From: Natronohydrobacter thiooxidans
Lineage (GTDB): Bacteria > Pseudomonadota > Alphaproteobacteria > Rhodobacterales > Rhodobacteraceae
Direction of reading: 5' to 3'
Length of the DNA: 64,000 nt
Assembly: GCF_001884735.1 (NCBI RefSeq)
Contig: NZ_MJAP01000003.1
Span: forward strand, 613,369 to 677,368
Shown in pieces: positions 17,715 through 26,516 of this stretch. Below the pieces are notes generated by a model that searched no databases, was not told the origin of the DNA, and worked only from the letters and a program-made list of their open reading frames with translations. Position 1 is the stretch's first letter. Each line of letters starts with the position of its first letter. A program made the position numbers and the translations under genes.

Positions 17715-19118
17715 TTAACCGGCTGCCCTGTTGCGCCAGCCGCTTGCATAATCTTCGCGCGCCAGTTTCGAGATCGGCACGGGGCCGACCGTGGCGCGGA
17801 TGGTGGTCTGTGTATGCATCTCCACCGTGGACTTGGCCGTGCCGCCATTTTCTTCGCCCCAGGTGATGACCACCTCGTCACCCTCCTCAAGATCGCCATC
17901 GACCGTCGCCAATGACACGAAGCTGCGTTCGTTGAAAAGATAGCCCGAGAACATCGAGAAACCGACAAGCCGACCGTGCCGCTCGACCCGGTCGTAGTTC
18001 GACGCCGCATAATTGGCGAGCGGCATCTCGATATACTTGTAGTTTGGCCCCGTGGGGCGCAGCAGCGAGTTCTGGACCCTGCCAACATCCTCTGCGTTCC
18101 AGACCAGCGACACCTTGCGACGCTGCGGAGCTTCGGCAATCGCCTCAAGTGCTTTGCGACCGACGAAGTCGTGATCGAACTTTACGAAAGGCCCATAACC
18201 GATCTGGTAAGGCGTGACGTAGTAATCCTCGATATTGTCCGAGACAAAGCTGCCGCCGATGGGCGCGGTCGCCTCATAGCCGGTGGCAGGCAACCATTCG
18301 CGATAGCCCTGCAATTCGGGATCCGTATAGATCGCTGGCAAGGGTGACGGGATCCACCCCGATTCGACCGCGCTGGTCGAATAGGCCCGGCTTCCCACCG
18401 CCCGGATGCCGAATTCCTCGCCAGCCTCCATGATGATCGCCTTGATCCGGTCCCGGTCCTCATAGGGCCCCCAAAATTCCAGACCGGGAACTCCGCCCAT
18501 ACCATGGCGCAGGGCATGGACCTCCTGCCCGTCGATCCTGAAGTGACCAAGATTGAAAAACTTGATCTCCTGTATCGGCCCGCCATTCAGCTTTTCCAGC
18601 AGTAGCGGGGCAAAGGGCCCCTGAATCTGATATCGATACCGCTCGCGCAGCACCGGATGGCCATTGGGACGATTGGGCGAGGACATGTCCTTGCGCGTGG
18701 TCACGTTGAGCCCGCTGATCTGGGCACGATACTCGACCCAGTTGATCGAGGGCGCGCGGCCTACGAGCAGAATCTGGTTCTCGGCGAGATAGAACATGAT
18801 GTTGTCGCCGATCACATGTCCCGAGGGACTACAGGCGACAAACTGCTTGGCCTTGCCCGGCCTGAACCCGGCGAAGCTGTTGACAGCAAGGCCGCAAAGC
18901 AACTGCGCAGCGTCCGGTCCTTCCACCATCAGGTCGCACATGTGATGCGACTGATCGAAGAGCACGACATTGTGGCGCCATGCATATTGTTCATCCCGCC
19001 AGTTGCTGAACTCGGTGGCGACCACCGGATAGACAAAAGCGTCGGTAGGTGAATTGCGTAGCATGGTCACGGGGTTTCCGCGCGCATTCAGCAAGGCTTC
19101 GAGGTTTGATTCAGTCAT
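17715..19118 (-). CDS. ligM: LigM-type tetrahydrofolate-dependent O-demethylase
   Basis: The product is 467 residues, close to Sphingobium LigM (about 470). It follows that protein throughout: an N-terminal YPVVATEFSNWR, WRHNVVLFDQSHHM, LRHGMGGVPGLEFWGPYE, ESGWIPSPLPAIYTD, GGSFVSDNIEDYYVTPY and WGEENGGTAKSTVEMH. LigM belongs to the GcvT/aminomethyltransferase family and moves the methyl group of vanillate or 3-O-methylgallate to tetrahydrofolate. DmdA is a more distant relative. The ATG at 19118 follows GGAAGAA. It is the last gene of an operon with an outer-membrane channel, a vanillin-type dehydrogenase and an MpaB-like protein. The metF and ligH partner genes are not in the window. Confidence 0.88.
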   Translation of the reverse strand: MTESNLEALLNARGNPVTMLRNSPTDAFVYPVVATEFSNWRDEQYAWRHNVVLFDQSHHMCDLMVEGPDAAQLLCGLAVNSFAGFRPGKAKQFVACSPSGHVIGDNIMFYLAENQILLVGRAPSINWVEYRAQISGLNVTTRKDMSSPNRPNGHPVLRERYRYQIQGPFAPLLLEKLNGGPIQEIKFFNLGHFRIDGQEVHALRHGMGGVPGLEFWGPYEDRDRIKAIIMEAGEEFGIRAVGSRAYSTSAVESGWIPSPLPAIYTDPELQGYREWLPATGYEATAPIGGSFVSDNIEDYYVTPYQIGYGPFVKFDHDFVGRKALEAIAEAPQRRKVSLVWNAEDVGRVQNSLLRPTGPNYKYIEMPLANYAASNYDRVERHGRLVGFSMFSGYLFNERSFVSLATVDGDLEEGDEVVITWGEENGGTAKSTVEMHTQTTIRATVGPVPISKLAREDYASGWRNRAAG

Positions 19119-19228
19119 GTCGTTCTTCCGAAAATGAGACGCTTTCCCGACCGATGTTCTACCGGTCCGAGCATTTTGGGCGGAGTGACGAGCTTTGGGC
19201 ATTTCCATTGCTCTATCAGGTGGAATGG

Positions 19229-19248
19229 TCCCCGCGCATCCGCGGGGA
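19229..19248 (-). terminator. GC hairpin between the outer-membrane channel gene and ligM
   Basis: TCCCCGCG and CGCGGGGA form an 8-bp stem with a CATC loop, 5 bp after the stop of the channel gene and 110 bp before ligM. There is no T tract, so it may be a partial terminator or an mRNA-stabilising hairpin that sets the ratio of the two products. Confidence 0.4.
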
Positions 19249-19253
19249 ACAGG

Positions 19254-20183
19254 TTATCGGGGCCGCTGGCCACCAATCGGGATTGAGTAGTTCACAGCCA
19301 GCACGGGGGCGTCATATGTGTTGCGGGTTCTGAGGTTCTTGATGAGATTCACATTCAGGGAACCTCGGCCAAACCGCTTCTCAACACCGATTCCAATGCC
19401 CAGTTGCTCGGCCCGATCAAGCGTTCCTCCGCCAAGCAGAACAGTACCATTATTGGCATCGTCGCTGATCTGTTTGCGCCAGTATCCGACGGGGCCAATG
19501 CTGAAGCTGTCGCTGACCGCCTTCATCGCCGTGACGTCTATCAATAGCTCTGCGCCGCTCCTGTAGCGCGTTTTCGGGTTCTCGGCATAGACTGTAAGGG
19601 CAGATCCGGTACTCAGGTTCCAGCCGTCGCGCAGATAGCTGAGCCCAAACAAAAGCGACGCGGAATTCTTGCCAGAGCCGAGGTTCATCGAGACCCCATC
19701 GGGTTTGAAGCTCCCTGTCGCCAAGCTGAAGGACATGCCTGCCGACGCGAATATCCCCGGCGACAGAACCCACGAAACGTTGATCGGCGAAATGGTGATG
19801 TCGCCGATGCCTTTGGCCGTGGTTTTCAGGCCAAAGGCAGTCTGGCTATTGAACAGAAGCGGAATACCGGCTGAAAAGCGATAGGTCCCACCCAGTATCT
19901 CAATCCCGGGGACATACGAATAGCTGAGAAACAGCGAATTGATATCCGGCGACACCGGAATTGCATTTCCACTGTTGTCCACGACATTGCCGCGCGAAAA
20001 CTGCGACCTGAAACTGAGGTAGTGGCCGGGAGGCGGGTTCGCGCCGACCGGAATGCCGATTGTGGCACCGCCGGGCATGGCAAAGGGCGCGTTCGGCTCG
20101 ACCGCCATAGCGGGAGAACCTGCTGCCGAAAGCAGGCAGAGCGCGCACGCCAACCTCTTTATTTTATTGATGGAATTGATCAC
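19254..20183 (-). CDS. Outer-membrane transporter, phenol MetA-like (COG4313 type)
   Basis: The product is 309 residues with a signal peptide (basic start, hydrophobic core, cleavage near SPAMA at residue 27). The rest is alternating amphipathic strands with PPPGHYLSFRSQF, GIGDITISPINVSWV, GSALTVYAENPKTRYRSG and a terminal beta-strand. The pattern is that of beta-barrel proteins annotated as phenol-degradation MetA-like transporters, which sit in aromatic-catabolism operons. It would let hydrophobic aromatics cross the outer membrane. Translation starts at a GTG (20183) with TAGGAGA upstream. The gene is third in the MpaB-ALDH-channel-ligM operon. Confidence 0.8.
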   Translation of the reverse strand: MINSINKIKRLACALCLLSAAGSPAMAVEPNAPFAMPGGATIGIPVGANPPPGHYLSFRSQFSRGNVVDNSGNAIPVSPDINSLFLSYSYVPGIEILGGTYRFSAGIPLLFNSQTAFGLKTTAKGIGDITISPINVSWVLSPGIFASAGMSFSLATGSFKPDGVSMNLGSGKNSASLLFGLSYLRDGWNLSTGSALTVYAENPKTRYRSGAELLIDVTAMKAVSDSFSIGPVGYWRKQISDDANNGTVLLGGGTLDRAEQLGIGIGVEKRFGRGSLNVNLIKNLRTRNTYDAPVLAVNYSIPIGGQRPR

Positions 20184-20294
20184 TTATTCGTCTCCTAGTT
20201 GGTCATGGTCGCCCCCGGTACAGTTGCCCAGGGTTCGACAGGCACACATCCGCCTGCGCCGCAGACGCGGCGTTTGCTATGTTCAGCAATACAG

Positions 20295-20322
20295 TGCCCC
20301 GGGCCGGATCAGGCCCGGGGCA
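20295..20322 (-). terminator. Strong GC hairpin after the aldehyde dehydrogenase gene
   Basis: An 11-bp perfect stem (TGCCCCGGGCC with its complement) has a 6-base loop and lies 7 bp after the aldehyde dehydrogenase stop. No long T tract follows. It may attenuate transcription into the channel and ligM genes rather than end it completely. Confidence 0.55.
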
Positions 20323-20328
20323 GGAATG

Positions 20329-21813
20329 TCAGAATGGAAGTTGGTGCGGCACGCGTTGCGTCGAGATCCAGCGCTGCTTGGTGAAAGCCTCTATCGCGCC
20401 TTTTGGCCCCCATTTGCCGCTGCCGCCCGAGGCACCATGACCTGAGAACGGGCAATGCGGATCGTCATGGACCGTTGAGTCATTCACATGGATCATGCCG
20501 GCCTCATAGCGTTCGGCCAGCAATTCACCGCGCAATGTATTGCCTGTAATGATCGAACCGGTCAGACCGTACTCACTGTCATTTGCCATTTCCAGCGCTT
20601 CTTCTTCGGTATCGAAGGGGAAGACACTGATCACGGGGCCAAAGAATTCTTCCTTCCAGGCATCCATGTCGCGGGTCACGCCCGTCAGGACGGTCGGCAG
20701 GTAATACGGGTCTTCTGCGGCCCCGCCACAATGAACCGTCGCCCCGCCCGCGACCGCATCGTTGACAATCTTTTCCAGCCGACGCAGCTGGCCCGTGTTG
20801 ATGAGCGGGCCGACAACACAGGTATGCTCTTGCGGCGCGGTGGGCGGGATGAAACCGACCTTGGCCACCAGTTTTTGCAGGTACTCGTCGTAAAGCGAGC
20901 GGTGGACGAAAACCTTGTCCGTCGACATGCAGATCTGGCCCTGATGCAGGAAAGCCCCCATGAAAGTCAGATCGACGGCCCGGGCCACATCCGCATCTTC
21001 AAGGATGATCGAGGCGTTCTTGCCGCCCAGTTCCATCATCGTGGGTTTGAAGACAGCCGCCGCCGCGGTTGCGAGCATTCTGCCAACCTTGGTCGAGCCG
21101 GTAAAGCTGATGGCGCCGATGCGCTTGTCGGCAACGAAAGTATCACCGACCATGGCCGCGCCGTCGCGCGAAGTGGTGATCACGTTGAAGACACCTGGCG
21201 GGAAGCCTGCATCGTTGAAGAGCTTGCCCAGCATCAGCCCGCCGACGAGCGGGCTGTTTTCCGAAGGCTTCAGCACGGCAGTGTTGCCAAGCGCGATGGC
21301 CAGCGCATAGGCGCGGAACGACAGGAGCACAGGGAAATTCCAGGGTGAGATTGCACCCACAACGCCGCAGGGTCTGCGCACGATGCGGTTGATCTTGCCC
21401 GGCACATGGCTGGGATAGATTTCACCCGTTTCCCGGGTGGTCAGCGCTGCAGCCTCAAGCATGTAAGGCGCGATCAGCGAAACTTCGAACATCGACTTGC
21501 CAAAACCCGAGCCGGTCTCCTCCATCAGCGCCTGGGCGAACATCTCCTTGCGCTCTTCAAAAAGCGCGGCGGCCTTCATGAACATCGCCTGTTTGGCGGC
21601 GATCGGTGTCGCCTCCCATCCGGGCTGTGCGGCGGATGCGGCAGCGATGGCCGCGTCGATATCGGCCTGTGACGCATCGGGGATCAGTGCGATCACTTCG
21701 CCCGTGGCGGGATTGCGTGTCTCGAATGTCCTGCCGTCGGTCGCGCCTTTCCATTCGCCATCAATCAGCATTTCCCAGGTTGTCGTGTCAGTATGTTTCG
21801 CCCAGTCGAGCAT
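20329..21813 (-). CDS. Aromatic aldehyde dehydrogenase (vanillin/benzaldehyde type)
   Basis: The product is 494 residues with ISPWNFPVLLS, cofactor motif ISFTGSTKVG, general base Glu261 (MMELGGKNAS) and nucleophile Cys295 (QGQICMSTDK). The C-terminal region VNDSTVHDDPHCPFSGHGASG is characteristic of vanillin and benzaldehyde dehydrogenases. The reaction would be oxidation of vanillin or a related aldehyde to the acid that LigM then demethylates. It starts after GGGAGGAGA and follows the MpaB-like gene by 36 bp in the same operon. Confidence 0.9.
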   Translation of the reverse strand: MLDWAKHTDTTTWEMLIDGEWKGATDGRTFETRNPATGEVIALIPDASQADIDAAIAAASAAQPGWEATPIAAKQAMFMKAAALFEERKEMFAQALMEETGSGFGKSMFEVSLIAPYMLEAAALTTRETGEIYPSHVPGKINRIVRRPCGVVGAISPWNFPVLLSFRAYALAIALGNTAVLKPSENSPLVGGLMLGKLFNDAGFPPGVFNVITTSRDGAAMVGDTFVADKRIGAISFTGSTKVGRMLATAAAAVFKPTMMELGGKNASIILEDADVARAVDLTFMGAFLHQGQICMSTDKVFVHRSLYDEYLQKLVAKVGFIPPTAPQEHTCVVGPLINTGQLRRLEKIVNDAVAGGATVHCGGAAEDPYYLPTVLTGVTRDMDAWKEEFFGPVISVFPFDTEEEALEMANDSEYGLTGSIITGNTLRGELLAERYEAGMIHVNDSTVHDDPHCPFSGHGASGGSGKWGPKGAIEAFTKQRWISTQRVPHQLPF

Positions 21814-21849
21814 CTTGGTCTCCTCCCAGAGTTTCTTGCTTGGATTTCC

Positions 21850-22815
21850 CTAGGCAGCAGGAATCGCTGCGGTGTCATCAATCCGGTCGCTTTCCGGTGT
21901 CGGCTGCGATTTCATGCCCCGCGCGACCTGAGCGACATATTCCTCCTCGGTCAGGCCATCGCGCTGCCGGATCCTTTCGGGATGCGAGATCTTGGGGTCC
22001 GGCGCGATGTTTTCACCGATCCACAGAAAGGCACGGAATGCCCGGCGCGCCAGAAAACGCGCGATCGGGTTCTGCCTGATCCGCCAGTTCTTCATCGTGC
22101 CCTCGGGCATCAGCGCATAGATCAACTGGCGCATGGCAGGCTGAAGGAAACGCGGAAAGTTCCGCGTCGCGAAAGCGTCGATTACATATTTCTGGACCAG
22201 ATGCTTGTCGGGGTTTTCGGCGCGCCGGGTGTTCTCGTAGCGCTCGACGAACTCCATACAGTCATCGAAGTTCTGGAACGTGATCGGGATGGGTTCGTCG
22301 GTCAGCACCCGACGGAATTGCGGTGCGATGCGCTTGTAGAACTCATAGGAGGCGATTTTCTCCTTCTCGGAGAATCCCTTCGCGCCGACCCGTCGCAGCA
22401 GGCGGTGGAACAGCGTGACCTCATAGGCGATCACATATTGCCAATCTTCCACTGGCTCGAAGCCTTCGGGGTAATGCTTGGACCAGAACTTGTGCAGTTG
22501 ATTGAGCGAGTCGATGGAGCGTTTCGTATACTCGTGGTCCGGGCCGTACTCCGTCCAGATCAGGATATGCCGCGAGGTGTCATCCATGCGCCGTTCCATA
22601 TGGCGCACAACCTTGCCTTTGCCGTTTCGAACGATGGAGCGCGACCCATGATTGCCGGTGATGAAATTTGGGAACGTCACCGAATAGATCAGATCCATAA
22701 ACGCATCATTCGACCTGTAGGTCGCAGCGAGCCGGATGATCTCTGCATAATCCGTGTATGGATCAAGCTTTTCTATCTCACGCGCAATCCATTTGCGACC
22801 TGACATGTCAACCAT
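21850..22815 (-). CDS. Putative oxygenase, possible MpaB/rubber-oxygenase (DUF2236-like) family
   Basis: The product is 321 residues, mostly alpha-helical, without signal peptide or membrane segment. Features compatible with the MpaB/Lcp family are a conserved-looking RHMERRMDDTSRHILIWTEYG segment near residue 70, a following helix with SLNQLHKFW, and IAYEVTLFHRLL near 150, which supply possible haem-ligand His residues. I recognise the pattern only loosely and give no firm assignment. It is the promoter-proximal gene of the O-demethylase operon and has a GGGAGGG ribosome site and the shared palindromic operator. Its position suggests a first attack on a lignin-like or methoxylated aromatic, releasing an aldehyde for the next enzyme. 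Confidence 0.45.
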   Translation of the reverse strand: MVDMSGRKWIAREIEKLDPYTDYAEIIRLAATYRSNDAFMDLIYSVTFPNFITGNHGSRSIVRNGKGKVVRHMERRMDDTSRHILIWTEYGPDHEYTKRSIDSLNQLHKFWSKHYPEGFEPVEDWQYVIAYEVTLFHRLLRRVGAKGFSEKEKIASYEFYKRIAPQFRRVLTDEPIPITFQNFDDCMEFVERYENTRRAENPDKHLVQKYVIDAFATRNFPRFLQPAMRQLIYALMPEGTMKNWRIRQNPIARFLARRAFRAFLWIGENIAPDPKISHPERIRQRDGLTEEEYVAQVARGMKSQPTPESDRIDDTAAIPAA

Positions 22816-22878
22816 CTGATCCCTCCCGTCTGTCCAGTGTCCAAGCGCGAGTCGCATCGGAACCGGATTGCCATTATC

Positions 22879-22923
22879 GACAGTATTCTGACGGTTTATA
22901 GCGATTCGAACGCATACTGTCAA
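22879..22923 (-). promoter_or_regulatory. Sigma-70 promoter and two operator copies of the MpaB-like/ligM operon
   Basis: On the minus strand TTGACA (22923-22918) and TATAAA (22900-22895) are spaced by exactly 17 bp, a near-consensus promoter. The operator GACAGTATTCTGACG (plus-strand reading, 22879-22893) lies just after the -10. A second half-site, CGCATACTGTC (22911-22921), overlaps the -35. A repressor bound here would block polymerase. Confidence 0.75.
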
Positions 22924-23000
22924 AAATATTCGCAAGATATGCGTAATTAAACGCGTCGCAGAAATCTGCGAACGCGGCAGTCACAGCGCGGGTAAATGGT

Positions 23001-23534
23001 TCAGGTCGAGGGCTGTCCGCCGCCCAACTCCTTGCGTTTGCTCAGATCGAGCGGAGCGCGGCTGGCGGTGTTGTTGAGATCCACCAGCTTCGAGAGCAGT
23101 TCAAGGAATATCGTCTGCTCTTCCGGCGACAGTGGCTCAAGCAAGCGGCGCTGAACCCTGGACACGGCGGCAAAAGTCCCATCAAGAAGCTCGATGCTTG
23201 CATCGGTCACACGGGCGGTCTTGATGCGCTGGTTGTCATCGGGGATCTCGCGCACAATCAACCCCTTCTTTTCAAGGGTCTTCAATACCGTCCCCACGGT
23301 CGAGCGGTCGATGGCAATGATACGGCTCAGGCTGCGCTGATCGATATCCGGCTCGTCCCGGATCGCCAGAAGGGCCGCGTACTGGATGGGCGTCAGATCG
23401 AATTCGCCCAGTTCGTCAGCAAAGAGCGAGACTGAAATCTGCTGGCACCGTCGAATCAGGTGTCCCGGCGATCGATACATGTCGCTGATTGTCGGGGCCC
23501 CCGCCGGGGCCGAGTCATTTTCCCAGAACGCCAT
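23001..23534 (-). CDS. MarR-family transcriptional regulator, candidate repressor of the methoxy-aromatic regulon
   Basis: The product is 177 residues from the ATG at 23534 (GGAAAG upstream); an ATG at 23573 would add 13. The winged helix is clear: LTPIQYAALLAIRDEP, DQRSLSRIIAIDRSTVGTVLKTLEKKGLI, then the wing EIPDDNQRIKTARV. The resemblance is to MarR proteins that respond to aromatic acids. It is followed on the same strand by the MpaB-like operon, whose promoter carries the 16-bp palindrome. A related sequence (TTGACAGTGAGCATA, minus strand at 23655-23641) lies in front of this gene and may be an autoregulatory site. Confidence 0.85.
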   Translation of the reverse strand: MAFWENDSAPAGAPTISDMYRSPGHLIRRCQQISVSLFADELGEFDLTPIQYAALLAIRDEPDIDQRSLSRIIAIDRSTVGTVLKTLEKKGLIVREIPDDNQRIKTARVTDASIELLDGTFAAVSRVQRRLLEPLSPEEQTIFLELLSKLVDLNNTASRAPLDLSKRKELGGGQPST

Positions 23535-23640
23535 ATCCGCTTTCCGTCTCTCCTTGGGCACCATCAACGTCATACTCTTGTGGGGCAGGAAGAGTCCAAT
23601 GCCGTTGTTGACGGTCTTTGCCAGACATCTGGGGCAAAAG

Positions 23641-23655
23641 TATGCTCACTGTCAA
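23641..23655 (-). promoter_or_regulatory. Possible promoter -35 and operator half-sites of the MarR gene
   Basis: On the minus strand the sequence TTGACAGTGAGCATA contains a TTGACA hexamer and the elements GACAGT and GCATA. The same elements are fused in GACAGTATGC at 22921-22912. The spacing differs from the other operators, so the assignment is tentative. Confidence 0.35.
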
Positions 23656-23887
23656 TTCGACACCCGGAAGGGGATGAAGAAGCGTTTGTTCCTCGGCCAT
23701 CGCGCCCAACCACGCAGACTTCACTGAGGCCCCGCCTAAGAGCGCATCAAACGGATCGGAGGGATGTTGATCAGGGACGCCGCCTGAACCGACAAAATGC
23801 AGAACCGCCCTCCGCGATAACCGAAGAGGCGCGCAGATGCCCGATCAGCGGATCAGGTGAATGGTTTCCCGGCCTTTCCGCGCCATC

Positions 23888-24000
23888 TCCGCGAATGGGG
23901 TGAAAGCAGCACAGGCGTTCAACATATGGCTGGTCCTGCCCGCCGGAGCAAGCCGTTCAGAAGTCATGGGGCAGCTGCGCGGTCAAGGGATCGCCTCAGC
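23888..24000 (+). pseudogene. Short remnant resembling the C-terminus of a MocR-type GntR/aminotransferase regulator
   Basis: One plus-strand frame reads AFNIWLVLPAGASRSEVMGQ followed by LRGQGIASADPPA. This resembles the final small domain of MocR/GntR regulators (pattern: aromatic-W-L-x-LP, then a helix and LR..GI). No start, no helix-turn-helix and no upstream homologous part is present, and the frame runs on into the antisense of livM. It is at most about 35 codons of a deleted gene. The remaining bases from 23574 to 23887 show no gene. Confidence 0.35.
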
Positions 24001-24943
24001 CGACCCGCCAGCGTGTCGGAAATATCTGCCAGCCGGTGCGGTCCTGCACCCAGCCCCAGATACCGCGCGGCGCGATCAGCATGACCGCCAGCGCAAGGGC
24101 TCCCTGCGTGATCAGGAACATTTCCCCCTGCCCCTGAAACAGCTCGCGCAGGGCGAAATAGATCAGCGTGCCCAGAATCGGCCCTTCCAGCGTGCCGACG
24201 CCGCCGATGATGACGATGAACAGGATGCGGATCTGCCAGTCCAGATCAAAGGCGCCGGTCGGATCGATATAAAGAACCGAGAGGTAATAGATCCCCCCCG
24301 CCAGCGCACAGACCACCGCCGAGAACACAAAGGCCACGAAGCGGCTGGCGCGGGCATCGACCCCGATGCTGGCCGCCGCGACATCATTGTCGCGCGTTGC
24401 CATCAGGCCCAGACCAAAGCGACTGCGCAGCAGGGCAAAGACGGCAATCTGAGTGGCGAGTGCCAGAGCGAGAGCCAGCCAGAACACCATCTCGGCGAAA
24501 CTCGCGAGATCAAGGCGGCTGGCGTCCAGCATCATCCCGCGCGACGATCCGACCAGCGGCCATTGGCCGAAGGACAGACGGATCACCTCGGCGAGCACCC
24601 AGATACCGATCGAGAAATAGGCGTCGCGCAGATTGCGCAACAAGAGCGCCATCACCGCCGCCGCCAGCACCCCCACCAACACACTGGCCCCCAGCGCGGC
24701 GGCCAGCGGCAGGCCGCTGGTATTCACGGTCAGGAACAGCGCATAGCCGCCCAGACCGACAAAAGCCTGATGGCCAAAGGACAAAAGCCCGGCATAGCCG
24801 CATAGCAGGTTCCATGCCTGCGCCATGGCAAAGACCAGCAGGATCTCCATCGGCAGCCTTGTGTCGGAGGGAAGCCAGATCATCCCCATGGTCAGCGCCA
24901 GCAGCAGCGCAGCACCGGGTAAAAGGTCGCGTAAGCGGGTCAT
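23996..24943 (-). CDS. livM: Branched-chain amino acid-type ABC transporter permease (LivM)
   Basis: The product is 315 residues with about 9-10 membrane segments and the LivM signatures LLCGYAGLLSFGHQAFVGLGG near residue 48 and GGVGTLEGPILGTLIYFALRE near 250. It forms the inner-membrane channel with LivH. It is the last gene of a five-gene operon and overlaps livH by 4 bp. The ligand is probably an amide or amino acid derivative, since an amidase is divergently transcribed from the same control region. Confidence 0.93.
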   Translation of the reverse strand: MTRLRDLLPGAALLLALTMGMIWLPSDTRLPMEILLVFAMAQAWNLLCGYAGLLSFGHQAFVGLGGYALFLTVNTSGLPLAAALGASVLVGVLAAAVMALLLRNLRDAYFSIGIWVLAEVIRLSFGQWPLVGSSRGMMLDASRLDLASFAEMVFWLALALALATQIAVFALLRSRFGLGLMATRDNDVAAASIGVDARASRFVAFVFSAVVCALAGGIYYLSVLYIDPTGAFDLDWQIRILFIVIIGGVGTLEGPILGTLIYFALRELFQGQGEMFLITQGALALAVMLIAPRGIWGWVQDRTGWQIFPTRWRVG

Positions 24944-25812
24944 CGGCCCCTCCGGGTCAGAATGGCGGGCAAATCGGCCTGCCGCAGGATCAGGATCAGG
25001 ATGAAGGCGAGATGCCCGAACAACGGCCCGACATTCGGGTTCAGGCTGAGGCCCACGACATGCACCACACCCAGGAACAGCCCGGCCAGAAACGACCCGC
25101 GCAGCGACCCTAATCCGCCGATAATCACCACCTGAAAGGCAATCAGCAGCCGTTCGATACCCGAAAACGGCGTGAAGGAACTGCGCACAGCCAGCAAGAG
25201 GCCCGCAACCGCAGCAAGCGTCACCGCCAGCCCCATCGCCAGCGCATAGACGCGGCGGCGGTTGAAGCCCAGCGTTTCGAGGATCTCGAAATCATCCGCT
25301 GCGGCGCGGAAGGCGCGGCCGGTGGTGGAGTGCCGCAGAAGCAGCCCCACCGCCAGAAACATCGCGACCGACAGCGCAAAGATCGCCAGCGGCAGCACGC
25401 CCAGGGCGACGCCCGCCACCTCGATGCCCAGATTCTGCACCGGGCCGATATCGATGGCGCGGATGTTATTGCCGTAGACCGCCACCAGCGCGTTGCGGAT
25501 GATGATCGACAACCCCATCGTCGCGATCATCGCCGGGATCGGATTGGGGCCGACCAGCCGGTTCAGCATCGTCGCCTGCATCAGCCAGCCCATGGCAAAG
25601 GCGCTGATGGCCACTACCAGAACCACCACGGGCAGAGGCAGCGGCGTCACCGCCAGCACCGTTGCGCCCAGAAAAGCGCCCAGCACGATGAATTCGCCAT
25701 GCGCGATATTGACCACCCGCATGATGCCAAAGGCCAGTGCCAGCCCCAGTCCGAACAGGCCGTAAAGCCCGCCCACCATCAGCCCGTTCAGGACAGCCGC
25801 AAGCAGGGTCAT
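24940..25812 (-). CDS. livH: Branched-chain amino acid-type ABC transporter permease (LivH)
   Basis: The product is 290 residues from the ATG at 25812, which begins the expected first helix LLAAVLNGLMVGGLYGLFGLG. It contains the family motif IMRVVNIAHGEFIVLGAF and the cytoplasmic EAA-like loop ending GGLGSLRGSFLAG. It pairs with LivM as the heterodimeric channel. A longer in-frame reading is antisense to nothing conserved and would overlap livF widely. It overlaps livF by 4 bp. Confidence 0.93.
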   Translation of the reverse strand: MTLLAAVLNGLMVGGLYGLFGLGLALAFGIMRVVNIAHGEFIVLGAFLGATVLAVTPLPLPVVVLVVAISAFAMGWLMQATMLNRLVGPNPIPAMIATMGLSIIIRNALVAVYGNNIRAIDIGPVQNLGIEVAGVALGVLPLAIFALSVAMFLAVGLLLRHSTTGRAFRAAADDFEILETLGFNRRRVYALAMGLAVTLAAVAGLLLAVRSSFTPFSGIERLLIAFQVVIIGGLGSLRGSFLAGLFLGVVHVVGLSLNPNVGPLFGHLAFILILILRQADLPAILTRRGR

Positions 25813-26516
25813 GCCGCCGCCTCGCCGAAATAGGCCGCGCGGATCGCGTCCAGCGCAACCTCTCCCGAGGCGCCCTGCAAGGTGACCCGCCCCTTGAGCA
25901 GGCAATAGACCCGGTCCGAGGCCGCTCTGGCGCGCAGGATGTCCTGCTCGACCAGCACCAGCGACACGCTACTGTCCCGGATGCGGCGGAAACAGGCGTA
26001 GATATCGCCGATGATCGCGGGGGCCAGACCCAGTGATACCTCGTCGCAAAGCAGCAAGCGCGGGTTCATCATCAGGGCGCGGGCGATGGCGACCATCTGT
26101 TGCTGGCCGCCCGACAACATGCCAGCCGGGCGGTGACGAAAATCGGTCATTGCGGGAAACAGGTCATAGGCCGCTTCCAGATTCCAGGGACCGGGCCGGG
26201 CACGCGCAGAGCCCAGACGCAGATTCTCTTCGACCGTGAGCGAGGGGAACAGCCGTCGCCCCTCGGGCACCAGAGCAATGCCGCGCCGCGCGATCATGTC
26301 ACAGGACAGCCGGGTGATGTCTTCGCCCTCCAGCCGGATCGTGCCGTGCCGCGCCGGGGTCAGGCCGATAATGGCGCGCAGCAGGGTGGATTTCCCTGCG
26401 CCGTTGGCGCCGATGATCGCCACTGCCTCGCCCGCCGCGACCTGCAGATCGACACCGAATGTCGCCTGCAAATCGCCGTGGAACACATCGAGCCCCTCAA
26501 CTGTCAAGAGCGTCAT
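25809..26516 (-). CDS. livF: Branched-chain amino acid-type ABC transporter ATPase (LivF)
   Basis: The product is 235 residues with Walker A GANGAGKST, signature MLSGGQQQMVAIARAL, Walker B PRLLLCDEVSLGLAP and a late switch His replaced in context by VEQDI. The size and the LFPSLTVEENLRLG segment fit LivF. It energises transport together with LivG. The ATG at 26516 overlaps the livG stop by 20 bp, indicating tight coupling. Confidence 0.93.
   Translation of the reverse strand: MTLLTVEGLDVFHGDLQATFGVDLQVAAGEAVAIIGANGAGKSTLLRAIIGLTPARHGTIRLEGEDITRLSCDMIARRGIALVPEGRRLFPSLTVEENLRLGSARARPGPWNLEAAYDLFPAMTDFRHRPAGMLSGGQQQMVAIARALMMNPRLLLCDEVSLGLAPAIIGDIYACFRRIRDSSVSLVLVEQDILRARAASDRVYCLLKGRVTLQGASGEVALDAIRAAYFGEAAA

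Noticed and set aside
19222..19256. Sequence GTCCCCGCG-CATC-CGCGGGGAAC resembling a type I-E CRISPR repeat
   Set aside because: It occurs once, has no neighbouring copies or spacers, no cas genes are in the window, and a simple GC hairpin at a gene end explains it.
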